A DNA stretch of 64,000 nt from Acidobacteriota bacterium (GTDB lineage Bacteria > Acidobacteriota > Thermoanaerobaculia > UBA5066), in assembly GCA_029781975.1 (NCBI GenBank), contig JAKOVQ010000017.1, forward strand, positions 256,074 to 320,073, written 5' to 3'. Under the pieces are notes generated by a model. That model ran no database searches. It worked only from the letters and a program-made list of their open reading frames with translations, and had not been told where the DNA came from. The translations under genes and the position numbers were made by a program. The first letter of the stretch is position 1. Each line of letters starts with the position of its first letter. Below are positions 1-8,880 of the stretch, piece by piece.

Positions 1-591
1 GCCGGCGAGCGGCTTCCAGGCCGAGAGGTCCGACGAGGAGGGGATCGTCACCGACACCGAGAGACCGGGAAGCCCCTTCTTGACGACCTCGAGCGCCGCC
101 GCGAGGGAGCGGGCCGAAGCCGGCGCCGGGAGGAAGTGGATGTGAACTCCCCGGACCTGAGCCCAGGGCTTCGCCTCAGCCACGAGCCGCTGCAGGCCGG
201 GGAGCCAGCTCTGGCCGATCGCTCCGGCGTCCTTCGGCTCCGTCCGCGCGAGCGTGTCGGCCAGGGCGGGGTCCGCGTTCACGACGAGGACGACGGGACG
301 CGGCATCGACGTGGGTGGCGGAGGGAAGCTCCGGACGGCCCCGCCGGCGCCGAGCGTGGCTGCCGTGACGTACAGGCTCCCGATCCCGGCGGCATCGAAG
401 GCCGGGCCCGCGTCCTCCGGGATCACCGCAGGAGCCTCGGCCAGGAAGAGCGAGTCGCCCCGGGGGACGCCTGCCGCCGCACCGCTCCCCGCCCCCTTCC
501 TCCCGCAGGAGGACCCTGCGAGAAGGACCAGCGTTCCCAGGGCGAGGGCGAGTCCCGCGCGCAACCTGCTCATCTCCGACATTTGCGCCAT
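1..591 (-). CDS. Lipoprotein of unknown function, partial (3' end outside window)
   Basis: The frame is open from the ATG at 591 to the window edge (197 codons). The N-terminus is a lipoprotein signal: positive residues, a hydrophobic run and a lipobox ending LLAGSSC, so it is probably anchored to a membrane. Nearer the window edge are a strand-like stretch (PVVLVVNADPAL) and GVHIHFLPAP followed by LSVSVTIP. That layout recalls the sugar-hydrolase-like DUF3142 fold, but this is only a guess. Three in-frame ATGs lie close together (591, 582, 573). The first is only 4 nt past the stop of the upstream sensor kinase, so it is probably the last visible gene of the hutU-kinase transcript. Confidence 0.6.
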   Translation of the reverse strand, partial: MAQMSEMSRLRAGLALALGTLVLLAGSSCGRKGAGSGAAAGVPRGDSLFLAEAPAVIPEDAGPAFDAAGIGSLYVTAATLGAGGAVRSFPPPPTSMPRPVVLVVNADPALADTLARTEPKDAGAIGQSWLPGLQRLVAEAKPWAQVRGVHIHFLPAPASARSLAAALEVVKKGLPGLSVSVTIPSSSDLSAWKPLAG

Positions 592-595
592 TCTA

Positions 596-3500
596 TCAAT
601 CGGGTTCCGCCGGAAGGCGGAATCCGATCCGGAAGCCGCCCCCCGGCGGGCGGCAGGCGAAGACCGAGCCGCCCTGCCCTTCCACGGCCTGCCGGGCGGC
701 GGCGAGCCCCATCCCGGAGCCCCGGGCCTTGGTCGAGAAGGTCGGGTCGAAGACGCGCTCCACGTCGCCGCCCGGCGGGCCGGGCCCGTCGTCGGTGCAC
801 GAGACCTCGAGGGCGAGCGCGCCGTCCTGCGGCGAGACCGGTCCCGCGGCGAGGGAGACCGACCCGGGCCGTCCCTCGAGCGCCTCCACCGCATTGAGGA
901 CGAAGTTCGTCAGCGCGTCGCGCAGGAGCCCCCGGTCCGCCCGGACGGCGGGACACCCCTCCGCCACCTCCACGCGGACGCGCGCCGTCTCGTGGGACGC
1001 CCAGTCGGCGGCGATCTCCTCGAGCAGGGCTCTCGTCTCCCGGCCGTCCATGCGGCGCTGCTCCGGCGCGGACGGGTTGGCGAAGCGCGCCAGGCGCCCG
1101 ATTCTCTCCGTCAGGACCTCGACCTGCCTCAGGATGGCGGCGGCCGCCTCACCCGCGCCGCTCGCCGGCGGGAGGGCGCCCCGCGACTCGAGCCTCTGGA
1201 TCCGCTCCGCCGAGAGGCGGATCGGCGTCAGCGGGTTCTTCACGTCGTGCGCCACCGCCCGCGCCGCCTCCACCCAGGCCGTCAGCCGTTCGGCCCGCAC
1301 GAACGCCGTCAGGTCCTCCAGGAGGAGGAGCCCCCGTGGTCCGTCGGCGTCCGAGGGGAGCGAGGCCACCACGACGCGGAAGACGTGCTCCCGCTCCTCG
1401 AGCGGCACGGGAATCCTCTCCTCGAACGGGCGGCGCGCGTCGAGGGCGTGCCGGACCGGCTCCCAGACCGGCGGGGCGAGCCGCTCCGCGAGGTCGCGGC
1501 CCGGCAGCAGCCGGTCGGCGGTCGCGTTGGCGAGGAGGACCCGCCCCCCGTCCTCCCGGAAGAGGACGACCGCGGACGTGAGGCTCCCGAGCAGCGCCAC
1601 GGCCGCCTCCCGCTCCCTCGCGAGCGATTCGGTCCTCTCCCTCACGCTGGTCGACATCGCCACGAACGCGTCGACCAGGCGCGCCAGGTCCGTCGCCCCG
1701 GGCCTCGGGAGCGGTCCGGGGTCCTCCCCGCCCGCCAGCCTCCGGGCCGCGCCGACGAGGCCCTCGACGGGGCGCGACACGGCGACCGCCGCGCGCCCGC
1801 CGATCCCGAGGGCCGCGAGGGCCACCGCCACGGCCAGCAGCACCATGACGTCGACGGCCGCGCGGGCGGCCTGGTCCTCCGGGAGGACGACCGCGAGCGC
1901 GTCCCGACGGTCCTCGGTCAGGACCTGCGCCGCCTCCACGACCCGCCGGCCGAGGTAGGCGGCGGGCCGGAGGGCCACCGCGCCGTTCGCGCCGTCGGCC
2001 AGCTGCTCGGCGACCGGAGCGGCCAGGCGTTCGCGCGCGAGCCCGGCGGCGACCGGGAGCGCTCGCGAGGCCGCCACGAGGTGACCGTTCCGGTAGAGGA
2101 GGAGGTCGGTCCCCAGGACGCCCGCGGCCTCGTTCAGCTCCGCGGGCGACGGGGTCGCGTCCGGCTCGGCCGAGAGGAGCCGCCGCGCCTCGGAGAGGAG
2201 ACCGAGGGCCCGTCGCTGGGCCGCCACCGCGGAGCTCCCGTCGAGCGCCGCGCGAAGGAGCACCACGCTCCCCGCGAGCGGCAGCGCCCCGGAGAGGAGG
2301 AGTGCCGCGACCAGCCTCGAGCGAAACGTCGAGAGGAGCCGGGGCGGCCACCGGAGCGGCCCGGGCCGGCCCAGCGGCGCGTGCGGGCGCCGCCGCGGCG
2401 GGACGAGGAAGAGGGCCAGGAGGGGAAGGACGAGCTCCAGCCGGGCCACGGCGGACCCGACGAGCGAGAGGGGACCCGGCGCCGGCGCCGAGTCGGCCAG
2501 GAAGCCCGTGGGGACCGCCCGGACGTGGACGCGCTGGCGATCGCCACCGGAGCCCTGGAACCCGACCGCCCGGCCCGCCATCCGCGCCGTCGCCACGAGG
2601 TCGGGCGGCAGGTCCGAGCGCTCCAGGCCCGTCTTCCCCACCGCGCGCCCGGCGGGATCGTAGGTGATCCTCTCCGCGGTGACCGGCGGCGCCGCCTCGC
2701 GCAGGACCGCCGCGGAGAGGAGGGGATCGCGGTCGGAGGCGGGCGGATCGGGGACCCGCGTCACGATCCCCGACAGTCCCGGCACGGGGAGACTCAGCCC
2801 GATCGCGGTGCCGCGCCCCTCGGTCCCGGGCCGGAGGACCCCGTACGACGACACGACACCCCCCTGCTCGTCCCGGATCGTCAGGAGGTCCCCGCTCTCC
2901 GGGAAGATGTCGTTGGCCCCGCGGACCCAGAGGGCCCGGGCCAGGTCGAAGAGCCTCGTGGCGGGGCCGCCGGGGAGCCAGGGCGCGATCTCCGGCCGGG
3001 AGACCCGGCTCTCCCACGAGGCCGGTCCCTCCTCGTCGCGCCGCTCCCGGTCGGGACCGGCTGCCGCCTGGGCCGCGGAGAGGATCCGGTCGAGACGGAC
3101 GGTCCTCCCGGCCTGGAGCCCCGCGCTGGCCGGCAGGACGGCTGCCACGGCGAGGAGGACCACGCCCATCGCGCGCGAGGAGGCCTTCGTCCTCTCGTCG
3201 AACGCGAGCGGCCGCGCGAGCCCCGCGGCGAGGGCGGCGCTCCCGACCGCGGCGACGACGAGGGCGCCGCCGCCCGGCGCCGCCAGCGCCCACGTCAGGA
3301 GGACGCCCCCGGCAGCCGCGGCCGCGAGGGCCCCTCGCGGGGGGAGCGGAGCGCGGGCCAGGAGGGCGGCCGCGGCTCCGAGGAGGGCCGCGACGAGCGC
3401 CGCCCCGCCCGCCCCGGCCGCGAAGCGTTCCGCCGAGGCCGGCACCAGCTCGAGACCGCTCCAGAGCTCTCCCCGGGTCCCCCCGGCGAGGCTCGAAAGG

Positions 3501-4501
3501 AGCGGCACGGCCGCCGCGAGGGCGAGGCCGCCCGCCACGGCTCCGCCGCGGAAGAGCCTCCCCCGGGCCGGCCCGTCGCGAGGGACCAGCGCGCGGAGGA
3601 CGACGACCGCCGCCAGACCGGTGAGCGCCAGGTCCGCCGGAGAGGAGAGGAGGCCGCCGTCGACGGAGGGCGCCCGCGGCCCGAGGAAGGGGCGCCACGC
3701 GCCCTGGGCGGCCCGTGGCGCCCCGAGGAGGAGGACCAGGCGGGCGGCCACCACCCCCCAGGCGGTCCGGCGGGCGGCGAACCCGGCGGCCAGCGCGAGG
3801 CCGGCTGCGAAGACCGAGAGCGGGCGAGCCCGCGCGCGGCGGACGTCGTCCGCGACGAGCGCCGGGAGGGTCGCCTCCAGGTCGAGCCGGACGAGCCTCC
3901 CCGGGACGTTCGAGGCCCTCACCCGGAGGCGCCTCACCGTCGGCCCCCCCCGCAGCCCGAGCGCGGCGATCAGATCCGGCCGGAGGATCCCCGTCGGGTA
4001 GCGACGCGAGACGACGAGCGCCCCCCGGAGGTCCTGGCCCGTGACCCTCCGCGACACAAACGCGAGGGTGAACCGCGTGACCGAGAAGTCCGAAGCGAAC
4101 CGCTCCCCCCGCTCCTCCGGAGCCAGGGGAAGGTCCGCCGCCTCCCCCGCCCAGGCCACCGCCTCCCCGCGGCGGTCGTGGAAGACGACCCCCCAGCCGT
4201 TCCCGGACGGGAGCGCGTCGGCCAGGAGCGCGAAGAGGCGCGCGGGCCGGGCATCCGCCATCCCCCCGTCGACCACGTCCGCGAAGGCGCGCGACCGCTG
4301 GAGCCGCTCGGCGACCTCGCGCATCCTCCCCGCGTCCCGCTCGAGCCGCTCCGTCGCGGCCCGACGGAGCGCCGCCTCCCGCGCGGCGACCGCCCGGTCC
4401 GAGAGGGGCAGCAGCCGCCCGCCCAGCGCCGCCACCGCGGCCGCCGCCCCGGCGGCGGTCAGGAGCCAGGCGGCGCGCCGCGACGGCGTCGGGCTCGACA
4501 A
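596..4501 (-). CDS. NtrY-like transmembrane sensor histidine kinase
   Basis: A 1301-aa membrane histidine kinase. The N-terminal half has many alanine- and leucine-rich hydrophobic segments, with a HAMP-like linker before a PAS-like region. The HisKA box VAHDVKNPLTPIRLSAERI has its phospho-acceptor His near residue 1085. The ATPase domain shows an N box (NFVLNAVEAL, near 1199-1208), a G1 box (DDGPG, near 1237) and GSGMGLA. The H-box wording HDVKNPLTPI is typical of NtrY nitrogen sensors, but no ntrX regulator is adjacent and the extra membrane segments make it longer than usual NtrY proteins. The start is a TTG placed 4 nt after the hutU stop with no clear ribosome site, so translation is probably coupled. 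Confidence 0.85.
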   Translation of the reverse strand: MSSPTPSRRAAWLLTAAGAAAAVAALGGRLLPLSDRAVAAREAALRRAATERLERDAGRMREVAERLQRSRAFADVVDGGMADARPARLFALLADALPSGNGWGVVFHDRRGEAVAWAGEAADLPLAPEERGERFASDFSVTRFTLAFVSRRVTGQDLRGALVVSRRYPTGILRPDLIAALGLRGGPTVRRLRVRASNVPGRLVRLDLEATLPALVADDVRRARARPLSVFAAGLALAAGFAARRTAWGVVAARLVLLLGAPRAAQGAWRPFLGPRAPSVDGGLLSSPADLALTGLAAVVVLRALVPRDGPARGRLFRGGAVAGGLALAAAVPLLSSLAGGTRGELWSGLELVPASAERFAAGAGGAALVAALLGAAAALLARAPLPPRGALAAAAAGGVLLTWALAAPGGGALVVAAVGSAALAAGLARPLAFDERTKASSRAMGVVLLAVAAVLPASAGLQAGRTVRLDRILSAAQAAAGPDRERRDEEGPASWESRVSRPEIAPWLPGGPATRLFDLARALWVRGANDIFPESGDLLTIRDEQGGVVSSYGVLRPGTEGRGTAIGLSLPVPGLSGIVTRVPDPPASDRDPLLSAAVLREAAPPVTAERITYDPAGRAVGKTGLERSDLPPDLVATARMAGRAVGFQGSGGDRQRVHVRAVPTGFLADSAPAPGPLSLVGSAVARLELVLPLLALFLVPPRRRPHAPLGRPGPLRWPPRLLSTFRSRLVAALLLSGALPLAGSVVLLRAALDGSSAVAAQRRALGLLSEARRLLSAEPDATPSPAELNEAAGVLGTDLLLYRNGHLVAASRALPVAAGLARERLAAPVAEQLADGANGAVALRPAAYLGRRVVEAAQVLTEDRRDALAVVLPEDQAARAAVDVMVLLAVAVALAALGIGGRAAVAVSRPVEGLVGAARRLAGGEDPGPLPRPGATDLARLVDAFVAMSTSVRERTESLAREREAAVALLGSLTSAVVLFREDGGRVLLANATADRLLPGRDLAERLAPPVWEPVRHALDARRPFEERIPVPLEEREHVFRVVVASLPSDADGPRGLLLLEDLTAFVRAERLTAWVEAARAVAHDVKNPLTPIRLSAERIQRLESRGALPPASGAGEAAAAILRQVEVLTERIGRLARFANPSAPEQRRMDGRETRALLEEIAADWASHETARVRVEVAEGCPAVRADRGLLRDALTNFVLNAVEALEGRPGSVSLAAGPVSPQDGALALEVSCTDDGPGPPGGDVERVFDPTFSTKARGSGMGLAAARQAVEGQGGSVFACRPPGGGFRIGFRLPAEPD

Positions 4502-4505
4502 GGGG

Positions 4506-6191
4506 TCAGCGGCTCATCGGGACCCGGACGCCGTGCGCCTTCGCGAAGGCCGTCGCCTCCGGGTAGCCGGCGTCGACGTGGCGGACGATCCCCATCCCCG
4601 GGTCGGTCACCAGGACGCGGGCGAGGCGGCGCGCGGCGGCCTCCGTCCCGTCGGCCACGACGACCATCCCCGCGTGGATCGAGTAGCCGATCCCGACCCC
4701 GCCCCCGTGGTGGATCGAGACCCAGGTCGCCCCGGCGGCGGTGTTGACGAGCGCGTTCAGGAGCGGCCAGTCGGCGATGGCGTCGCTCCCGTCCCTCATC
4801 CCCTCGGTCTCGCGGTTCGGGGAGGCGACGGAGCCGCAGTCGAGGTGGTCGCGGCCGATGACGATCGGGGCCTTCACCTTCCCCGTCCTCACCAGCTCGT
4901 TGAACGCCAGCCCCGCCCGGTCCCGCTCCCCGTAGCCGAGCCAGCAGATCCTCGACGGAAGCCCCTGGAACGCCACCCGCTCGCCGGCCAGGCGGATCCA
5001 GCGCGCGAGGCCGGCGTTGCCGGGAAAGAGGTCGAGGATCGCCCGGTCGGTCGCGGCGATGTCCGCGGGGTCGCCGGAGAGGGCCGCCCAGCGGAACGGC
5101 CCCTTCCCCTCGCAGAAGAGCGGCCGGATGTAGCGCGGGACGAACCCCTCGATCCCGAACGCGTCCTCCACGCCCGCCCGGACGGCCTGCGCGCGGATGT
5201 TGTTGCCGTAGTCGAACGCCACCGCCCCCCGGCGCTGCAGCTCGAGCATCAGCCGGACGTGCTCCCCCATCGACGCCACCGCGCGGCGCCGGTACTCCTC
5301 CGGGTCGGCGACCCGGAGCCGGAGCGCCTCGGCGTAAGGGAGCCCGTGCGGGACGTAGCCGTTCAGGTCGTCGTGCGCCGACGTCTGGTCGGTGAGGAGG
5401 TCGGGGACGATCCCCCGCGCGACCAGCCGCGCGAGGAGGTCGACCGCGTTCGCCAGGACGCCGATCGACACGGCCTCCTTGCGGTCGCGGGCCGAGAGGG
5501 CGCGGTCGATGGCCGCGTCGAGGTCGTCGACCCTCTCGTCGCAGTACCGCGTGGCGAGGCGACGGTCGATCCGCGACGGGTCGACCTCGGCCATCAGCGC
5601 CGTCCCGCCGTTCAGCGTCACCGACAGGGGCTGGGCCCCGCCCATCCCGCCCAGGCCGGCGCTCACGGCGAGGCGCCCGGCGAGCGAGCCGTCCGGGCTC
5701 CCGAGGTCGCGGCGGGCGGCCTCGGCGAAGGTCTCGTAGGTCCCCTGCAGGATCCCCTGCGTCCCGATGTAGATCCACGAGCCGGCCGTCATCTGGCCGA
5801 ACATCGTCAGCCCCAGCCCCTCGAGCCGCCGGAACTCGTCGTACGTCGCCCACTTCGGGACGAGGTTCGCGTTGGCGATCAGGACGCGCGGAGCGTCGGC
5901 GTGGGTCCGGAAGACCGCCACCGGCTTGCCCGACTGGACGAGGAGGGTCTCGTCCTCTCCCAGCCTCTTCAGCTCGGCCAGGATCGCCTCGAGGCACGCC
6001 GGGTTGCGCGCCGCCTTGCCCGAGCCTCCGTAGACGACGAGGTCCTCGCGCCGCTCGGCCACCTCCGGGTCGAGGTTGTTGAGGAGCATCCGGTACGGGG
6101 CCTCGGTGAGCCACGACCGGCAGGAGAGGGCGGTTCCGCGCGGGAGGGCGGGAGGGGCGTACGGGGAGCGGACGTCGGGGAGCGTCGGCAT
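4506..6191 (-). CDS. hutU: Urocanate hydratase (urocanase)
   Basis: Second enzyme of histidine breakdown, which converts urocanate to imidazolonepropionate using tightly bound NAD. The 561-aa length is normal. Visible signatures are the N-terminal NNLDPEVAE and [10 protein letters not shown], the NAD-binding [28 protein letters not shown] (Cys416, matching the conserved urocanase cysteine) and [21 protein letters not shown]. It leads a three-gene unit with an NtrY-like kinase and a lipoprotein. Its partner hutH lies 7 kb away, so the hut genes are scattered. A TACCAT hexamer ends 6 nt before the ATG and there is no Shine-Dalgarno, which suggests a leaderless message. Confidence 0.96.
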   Translation of the reverse strand: MPTLPDVRSPYAPPALPRGTALSCRSWLTEAPYRMLLNNLDPEVAERREDLVVYGGSGKAARNPACLEAILAELKRLGEDETLLVQSGKPVAVFRTHADAPRVLIANANLVPKWATYDEFRRLEGLGLTMFGQMTAGSWIYIGTQGILQGTYETFAEAARRDLGSPDGSLAGRLAVSAGLGGMGGAQPLSVTLNGGTALMAEVDPSRIDRRLATRYCDERVDDLDAAIDRALSARDRKEAVSIGVLANAVDLLARLVARGIVPDLLTDQTSAHDDLNGYVPHGLPYAEALRLRVADPEEYRRRAVASMGEHVRLMLELQRRGAVAFDYGNNIRAQAVRAGVEDAFGIEGFVPRYIRPLFCEGKGPFRWAALSGDPADIAATDRAILDLFPGNAGLARWIRLAGERVAFQGLPSRICWLGYGERDRAGLAFNELVRTGKVKAPIVIGRDHLDCGSVASPNRETEGMRDGSDAIADWPLLNALVNTAAGATWVSIHHGGGVGIGYSIHAGMVVVADGTEAAARRLARVLVTDPGMGIVRHVDAGYPEATAFAKAHGVRVPMSR

Positions 6192-6197
6192 GGGGAA

Positions 6198-6203
6198 ATG
6201 GTA
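6198..6203 (-). promoter_or_regulatory. Candidate -10 box of hutU
   Basis: On the minus strand TACCAT is followed by exactly six bases and then the hutU ATG. That would place the transcription start at or next to the start codon. No clear -35 was seen. See the leaderless-start finding. Confidence 0.4.
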
Positions 6204-6242
6204 GCCCCGACGCGCGGGGGGCGCCGGCGGGACCGGGCGAAA

Positions 6243-6287
6243 TTACACAGCGCATTACTTGACAAGGTTTACGCAGCGCGTTATCTT
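6243..6287 (+). promoter_or_regulatory. phaR promoter with repeated operator-like element
   Basis: A consensus-type promoter: TTGACA at 6259-6264, a 17-nt spacer and TATCTT at 6282-6287. Expected transcription start is only about 3 nt before the phaR ATG. Two 16-bp copies of a near-identical element, TTACACAGCGCATTAC (6243-6258) and TTACGCAGCGCGTTAT (6269-6284), match at 13 of 16 positions. They are 26 bp apart; the first lies upstream of and touches the -35 and the second overlaps the spacer and -10. This is a good layout for autoregulation by the PhaR-like protein encoded just downstream. Confidence 0.6.
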
Positions 6288-6296
6288 TTCCCTGTC

Positions 6297-7010
6297 ATGA
6301 ACGCCACCGCCCGCCGCATCGTGAGATACCGGAACAGGAAGCTCTACGAGCCCGCGGAACGCCGCTTCGTCACCCTCGACGACATCGCGCGCTCCGTCGC
6401 CTCGGGGACCCGGATCGAGGTGAAGGCCGCGGACAGCGGCGAGGACATCACCGCCCGGATCCTCTCCCGCGCCCTCGCCTCGGACCGGACCCCGGTCCCG
6501 GCGTCGGCCGACGCCCTCACCCTCCTGCTCCGCGCCTCGAGCGACGCCGCAGGAACGGTTGCCGACGTGGTCGAGCGCGTCGGCGCCCCGCGGATGGCCG
6601 CGTCCGTCCGCCGCGCCACGGCCCCCGACAAGATCGCCGAGACGATCGCTCCCGTCACCAGGCGCCTCGAGACGGCGCGCCAGGACGTCGAGCGGATCGT
6701 CGGCGGCCTCGTCGGCCGGGGCCGGCTCACGTGGGAGGAGGGGACCCGGCTCAAGGAGGACGTCGGCGCCGTCTTCGGCGACAGCCTGGCGGACGTCCTC
6801 GGCCGCGTCCGGGACCTCCTCCGCCGCCTGAACGGGAACGCGACCAGCGACATGCGGAAGGAGATCCAGGACCTCGAGGGCCGGCTCGACCAGCTCGAGC
6901 AGCTCGCCGCCTCCTCGTTTCCCAAGTCCGTACGAGCCCCGAAGGGGATCCCAATGCCCACCGGCGGACGCCCGGCGCCCGCCCGCAAGAAGGAGTCAGC
7001 CAAGCCATGA
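6297..7010 (+). CDS. phaR: PhaR-like polyhydroxyalkanoate synthesis regulator
   Basis: A 237-aa protein whose first 40 residues match the PhaR DNA-binding/accumulation-regulator domain (RIVRYRNRKLYEPAERRFVTLDDIA). The family represses phasin and storage-granule genes until granules form. The rest is charged and helical with a likely coiled coil (DMRKEIQDLEGRLDQLEQL) and a basic proline-rich tail, unlike the short proteobacterial PhaR. The ATG at 6297 is chosen because the family motif starts right after it and the promoter lies directly upstream. The stop overlaps the start of the phasin-like gene (ATGA), so the two are co-translated. Confidence 0.82.
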   Translation: MNATARRIVRYRNRKLYEPAERRFVTLDDIARSVASGTRIEVKAADSGEDITARILSRALASDRTPVPASADALTLLLRASSDAAGTVADVVERVGAPRMAASVRRATAPDKIAETIAPVTRRLETARQDVERIVGGLVGRGRLTWEEGTRLKEDVGAVFGDSLADVLGRVRDLLRRLNGNATSDMRKEIQDLEGRLDQLEQLAASSFPKSVRAPKGIPMPTGGRPAPARKKESAKP

Positions 7011-7495
7011 GAACCGCCCGCAAGAGCCCCGCCGCCGGCACGATCAACCTCCCGTTCGCGGTCCCCGAGCCGATCGACCGCGCGTACAAGTCCGCGGTCC
7101 GCAAGGTCGGCGCCGTCAAGGACGAGACCCTCCAGGTGGCCAACAAGGTCGAGGAGACCGTCAAGTCGGCCGCGAGCACCGTCCGGAGGAAGGGCCAGAC
7201 CATCGCGAAGAACCCCCAGGGCTTCGTCAACGAGGTCGTCCGCGACGCCCGCGGCGGCGTCGACAAGGTCCGCACCGGCCTCTCCCGCGAAGCGGGCAAG
7301 CTCGCCGACGACCTCGCCCGGAGGATCGGCGGAGCCGTGACCCCCGTCATCGAGACGACGCTCCATCGCCTCAACGTCCCGACCCAGCGCGAGCTCAAGA
7401 CCCTCTCGAGCAAGGTCGACGGGCTGTCCCGGAAGATCGACGCCCTCCAGAAGCCGCGCGCCGCCCGCACCACCCGGACCCGGAAGGCCTCCTGA
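7007..7495 (+). CDS. Phasin-family granule-associated protein
   Basis: A 162-aa, strongly helical, lysine-rich protein. The family coats storage granules. The C-terminus LNVPTQRELKTLSSKVDGL resembles the leucine-rich coiled-coil end seen in PhaF/PhaI-like phasins, where a short helix follows an 'NVPTRxEL' phrase. The middle holds repeated amphipathic stretches (KVEETVKSAASTVRRK). The tail AARTTRTRKAS is basic and could touch DNA, as in PhaF. The ATG overlaps the phaR stop. A related but shorter protein is encoded at 11073-11369. Confidence 0.72.
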   Translation: MRTARKSPAAGTINLPFAVPEPIDRAYKSAVRKVGAVKDETLQVANKVEETVKSAASTVRRKGQTIAKNPQGFVNEVVRDARGGVDKVRTGLSREAGKLADDLARRIGGAVTPVIETTLHRLNVPTQRELKTLSSKVDGLSRKIDALQKPRAARTTRTRKAS

Positions 7496-7540
7496 GCCTC
7501 CCCGGCCCCCGTCCCGGGGTCTTCCGTTTCCGATAGACTC

Positions 7541-7565
7541 GAGGCGCCGGCGAACCCGGCGCCTC
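7541..7565 (+). terminator. Perfect 10-bp hairpin followed by a T-rich run
   Basis: GAGGCGCCGG (7541-7550), loop CGAAC and CCGGCGCCTC (7556-7565) pair perfectly and are followed by TTCTTTC. It lies 46 nt after the phasin stop and could end the phaR-phasin message. A TAGACT hexamer (7534-7539) directly precedes the stem, so the hairpin could instead begin the patatin leader. A weaker 6-bp hairpin (7500-7519) lies closer to the phasin stop. Confidence 0.6.
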
Positions 7566-7575
7566 TTCTTTCAGC

Positions 7576-8880
7576 GTGAGACCGACTCGCCTCCGCCTCG
7601 TCCCGTCGACCGGCCGCGGGGGGCCGTCCTTCCCCGCGCCCGTGCCGCACCGCCGCGCGCTCGTCTGCGCGGGAGGCGGGATCATGGGCGCCATCTACGA
7701 GATGGGCGTCCTGGCAGCCCTCGAGGAGCGCCTCGAGGGGGCCTCCGTCAACGACTTCGACCTCTTCGTCGGCGTCTCCGCCGGGTCGTACGTCGGGACC
7801 CTCCTGGCCAACGGCATCTCCCCCACCGTCCTCTACCGGTCGGTCACCCGCTCGGCGGGGAGCCGCTCCGACCTGGACGACATGCAGCTCTTCCGCCTCA
7901 ACCTCTCCGAGATCCTGGTCCGCCTCGCGCGGGCCCCGGTGACGGTGGCCGAGTCGGCCTGGGACTACTTCAAGAACGGCCGGGAGACGACGCTCACCGA
8001 CCTCGTCGCCTCCCTCTCCGCCGTTCTCCCGTCCGGCTTCTTCACGCTCGAGGGGCTCGAGGAGTGGCTCGAGGTCTGGCTCTCCCAGCCGGGGCGGACG
8101 AACGACTTCAGGCAGCTCCGCAACGAGCTCCGCTGCGTCGCCGTCGAGCTCGACACCGGCCACGTCGCCGCCTTCGGCGCGCCGGGGCTCGACCAGGTCC
8201 CGATCTCCCGGGCCGTGAAGGCGTCCTGCGCCCTGCCGGGGCTCTACCGCCCCGTGAGGATCGGCGACTCGGACTACATCGACGGCGGCGTCCGGAAGAC
8301 CGCCCACATCTCGCTGGCCATCCGGGACCGCTGCGGCCTCGTCGTCTGCGTCAACCCCATCGTCCCGCTGCGCGTGACGCCGAGCCGGACGCTCCCGCGC
8401 TTCGGCCGGATCCCGCGCGGCGCGCTGGCGAGCCGGGGGCTCCTCTCGGTCCTCGACCAGGTCTTCCGCCTCACCCTCCACACGCGGCTCCAGTACGGCC
8501 TCGCCCGGTACGCGCGCGAGAGGCCCGACGTCGACATCCTCGTCTTCGAGCCGAAGCCGGAGGACCTCCCCTTCTTCATGCGGAACATCATGCGGACCTC
8601 CGGCCGGGTGAGGATCGCCGAGTTCGCGTACCGGTCCACCATGCAGCGGCTCGACGAGGAGCACGGCCGGATCTCGCGCGTCCTCGCCCGCCACGGCCTC
8701 GGCCTGAGGCCCGCCGTCTCGTTTCCGCGCGTCGCGCGCCCCGCCCCTCCCCGCCGGCAGCCCGGGCTGAAGGGGGCGCACGACCGGCTGCTCGCCTCCC
8801 TCGACCGGCTCGAGAAGAGCCTCGACGGGCGGAAGGCGAGCGAGGCCGGGCCGCGCGCCCGGAGCGTCACTCCCCGGTGA
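7576..8880 (+). CDS. Patatin-like phospholipase
   Basis: A 434-aa serine hydrolase of the patatin family, which cleaves acyl chains from lipids with a Ser-Asp pair. The oxyanion loop GGGIMG is at residues 33-38. The nucleophile motif GVSAG is at 66-70 (Ser68). The catalytic Asp is in YIDGGVRK (Asp236). There is no export signal, so it is probably cytoplasmic. A C-terminal helical extension follows the catalytic domain. The start is a GTG. The gene sits between granule genes and faces an acyltransferase with which it shares 14 bp at the 3' ends. A role in lipid turnover at a granule or membrane is an inference from context. Confidence 0.85.
   Translation: MRPTRLRLVPSTGRGGPSFPAPVPHRRALVCAGGGIMGAIYEMGVLAALEERLEGASVNDFDLFVGVSAGSYVGTLLANGISPTVLYRSVTRSAGSRSDLDDMQLFRLNLSEILVRLARAPVTVAESAWDYFKNGRETTLTDLVASLSAVLPSGFFTLEGLEEWLEVWLSQPGRTNDFRQLRNELRCVAVELDTGHVAAFGAPGLDQVPISRAVKASCALPGLYRPVRIGDSDYIDGGVRKTAHISLAIRDRCGLVVCVNPIVPLRVTPSRTLPRFGRIPRGALASRGLLSVLDQVFRLTLHTRLQYGLARYARERPDVDILVFEPKPEDLPFFMRNIMRTSGRVRIAEFAYRSTMQRLDEEHGRISRVLARHGLGLRPAVSFPRVARPAPPRRQPGLKGAHDRLLASLDRLEKSLDGRKASEAGPRARSVTPR

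Noticed and set aside
254-4747. A nearly 1500-codon open frame on the plus strand
   Set aside because: It is antisense to the NtrY-like kinase and hutU, is almost only Arg, Pro, Gly and Ala, and shows no family motif. High GC removes stop codons, so such shadows are expected.
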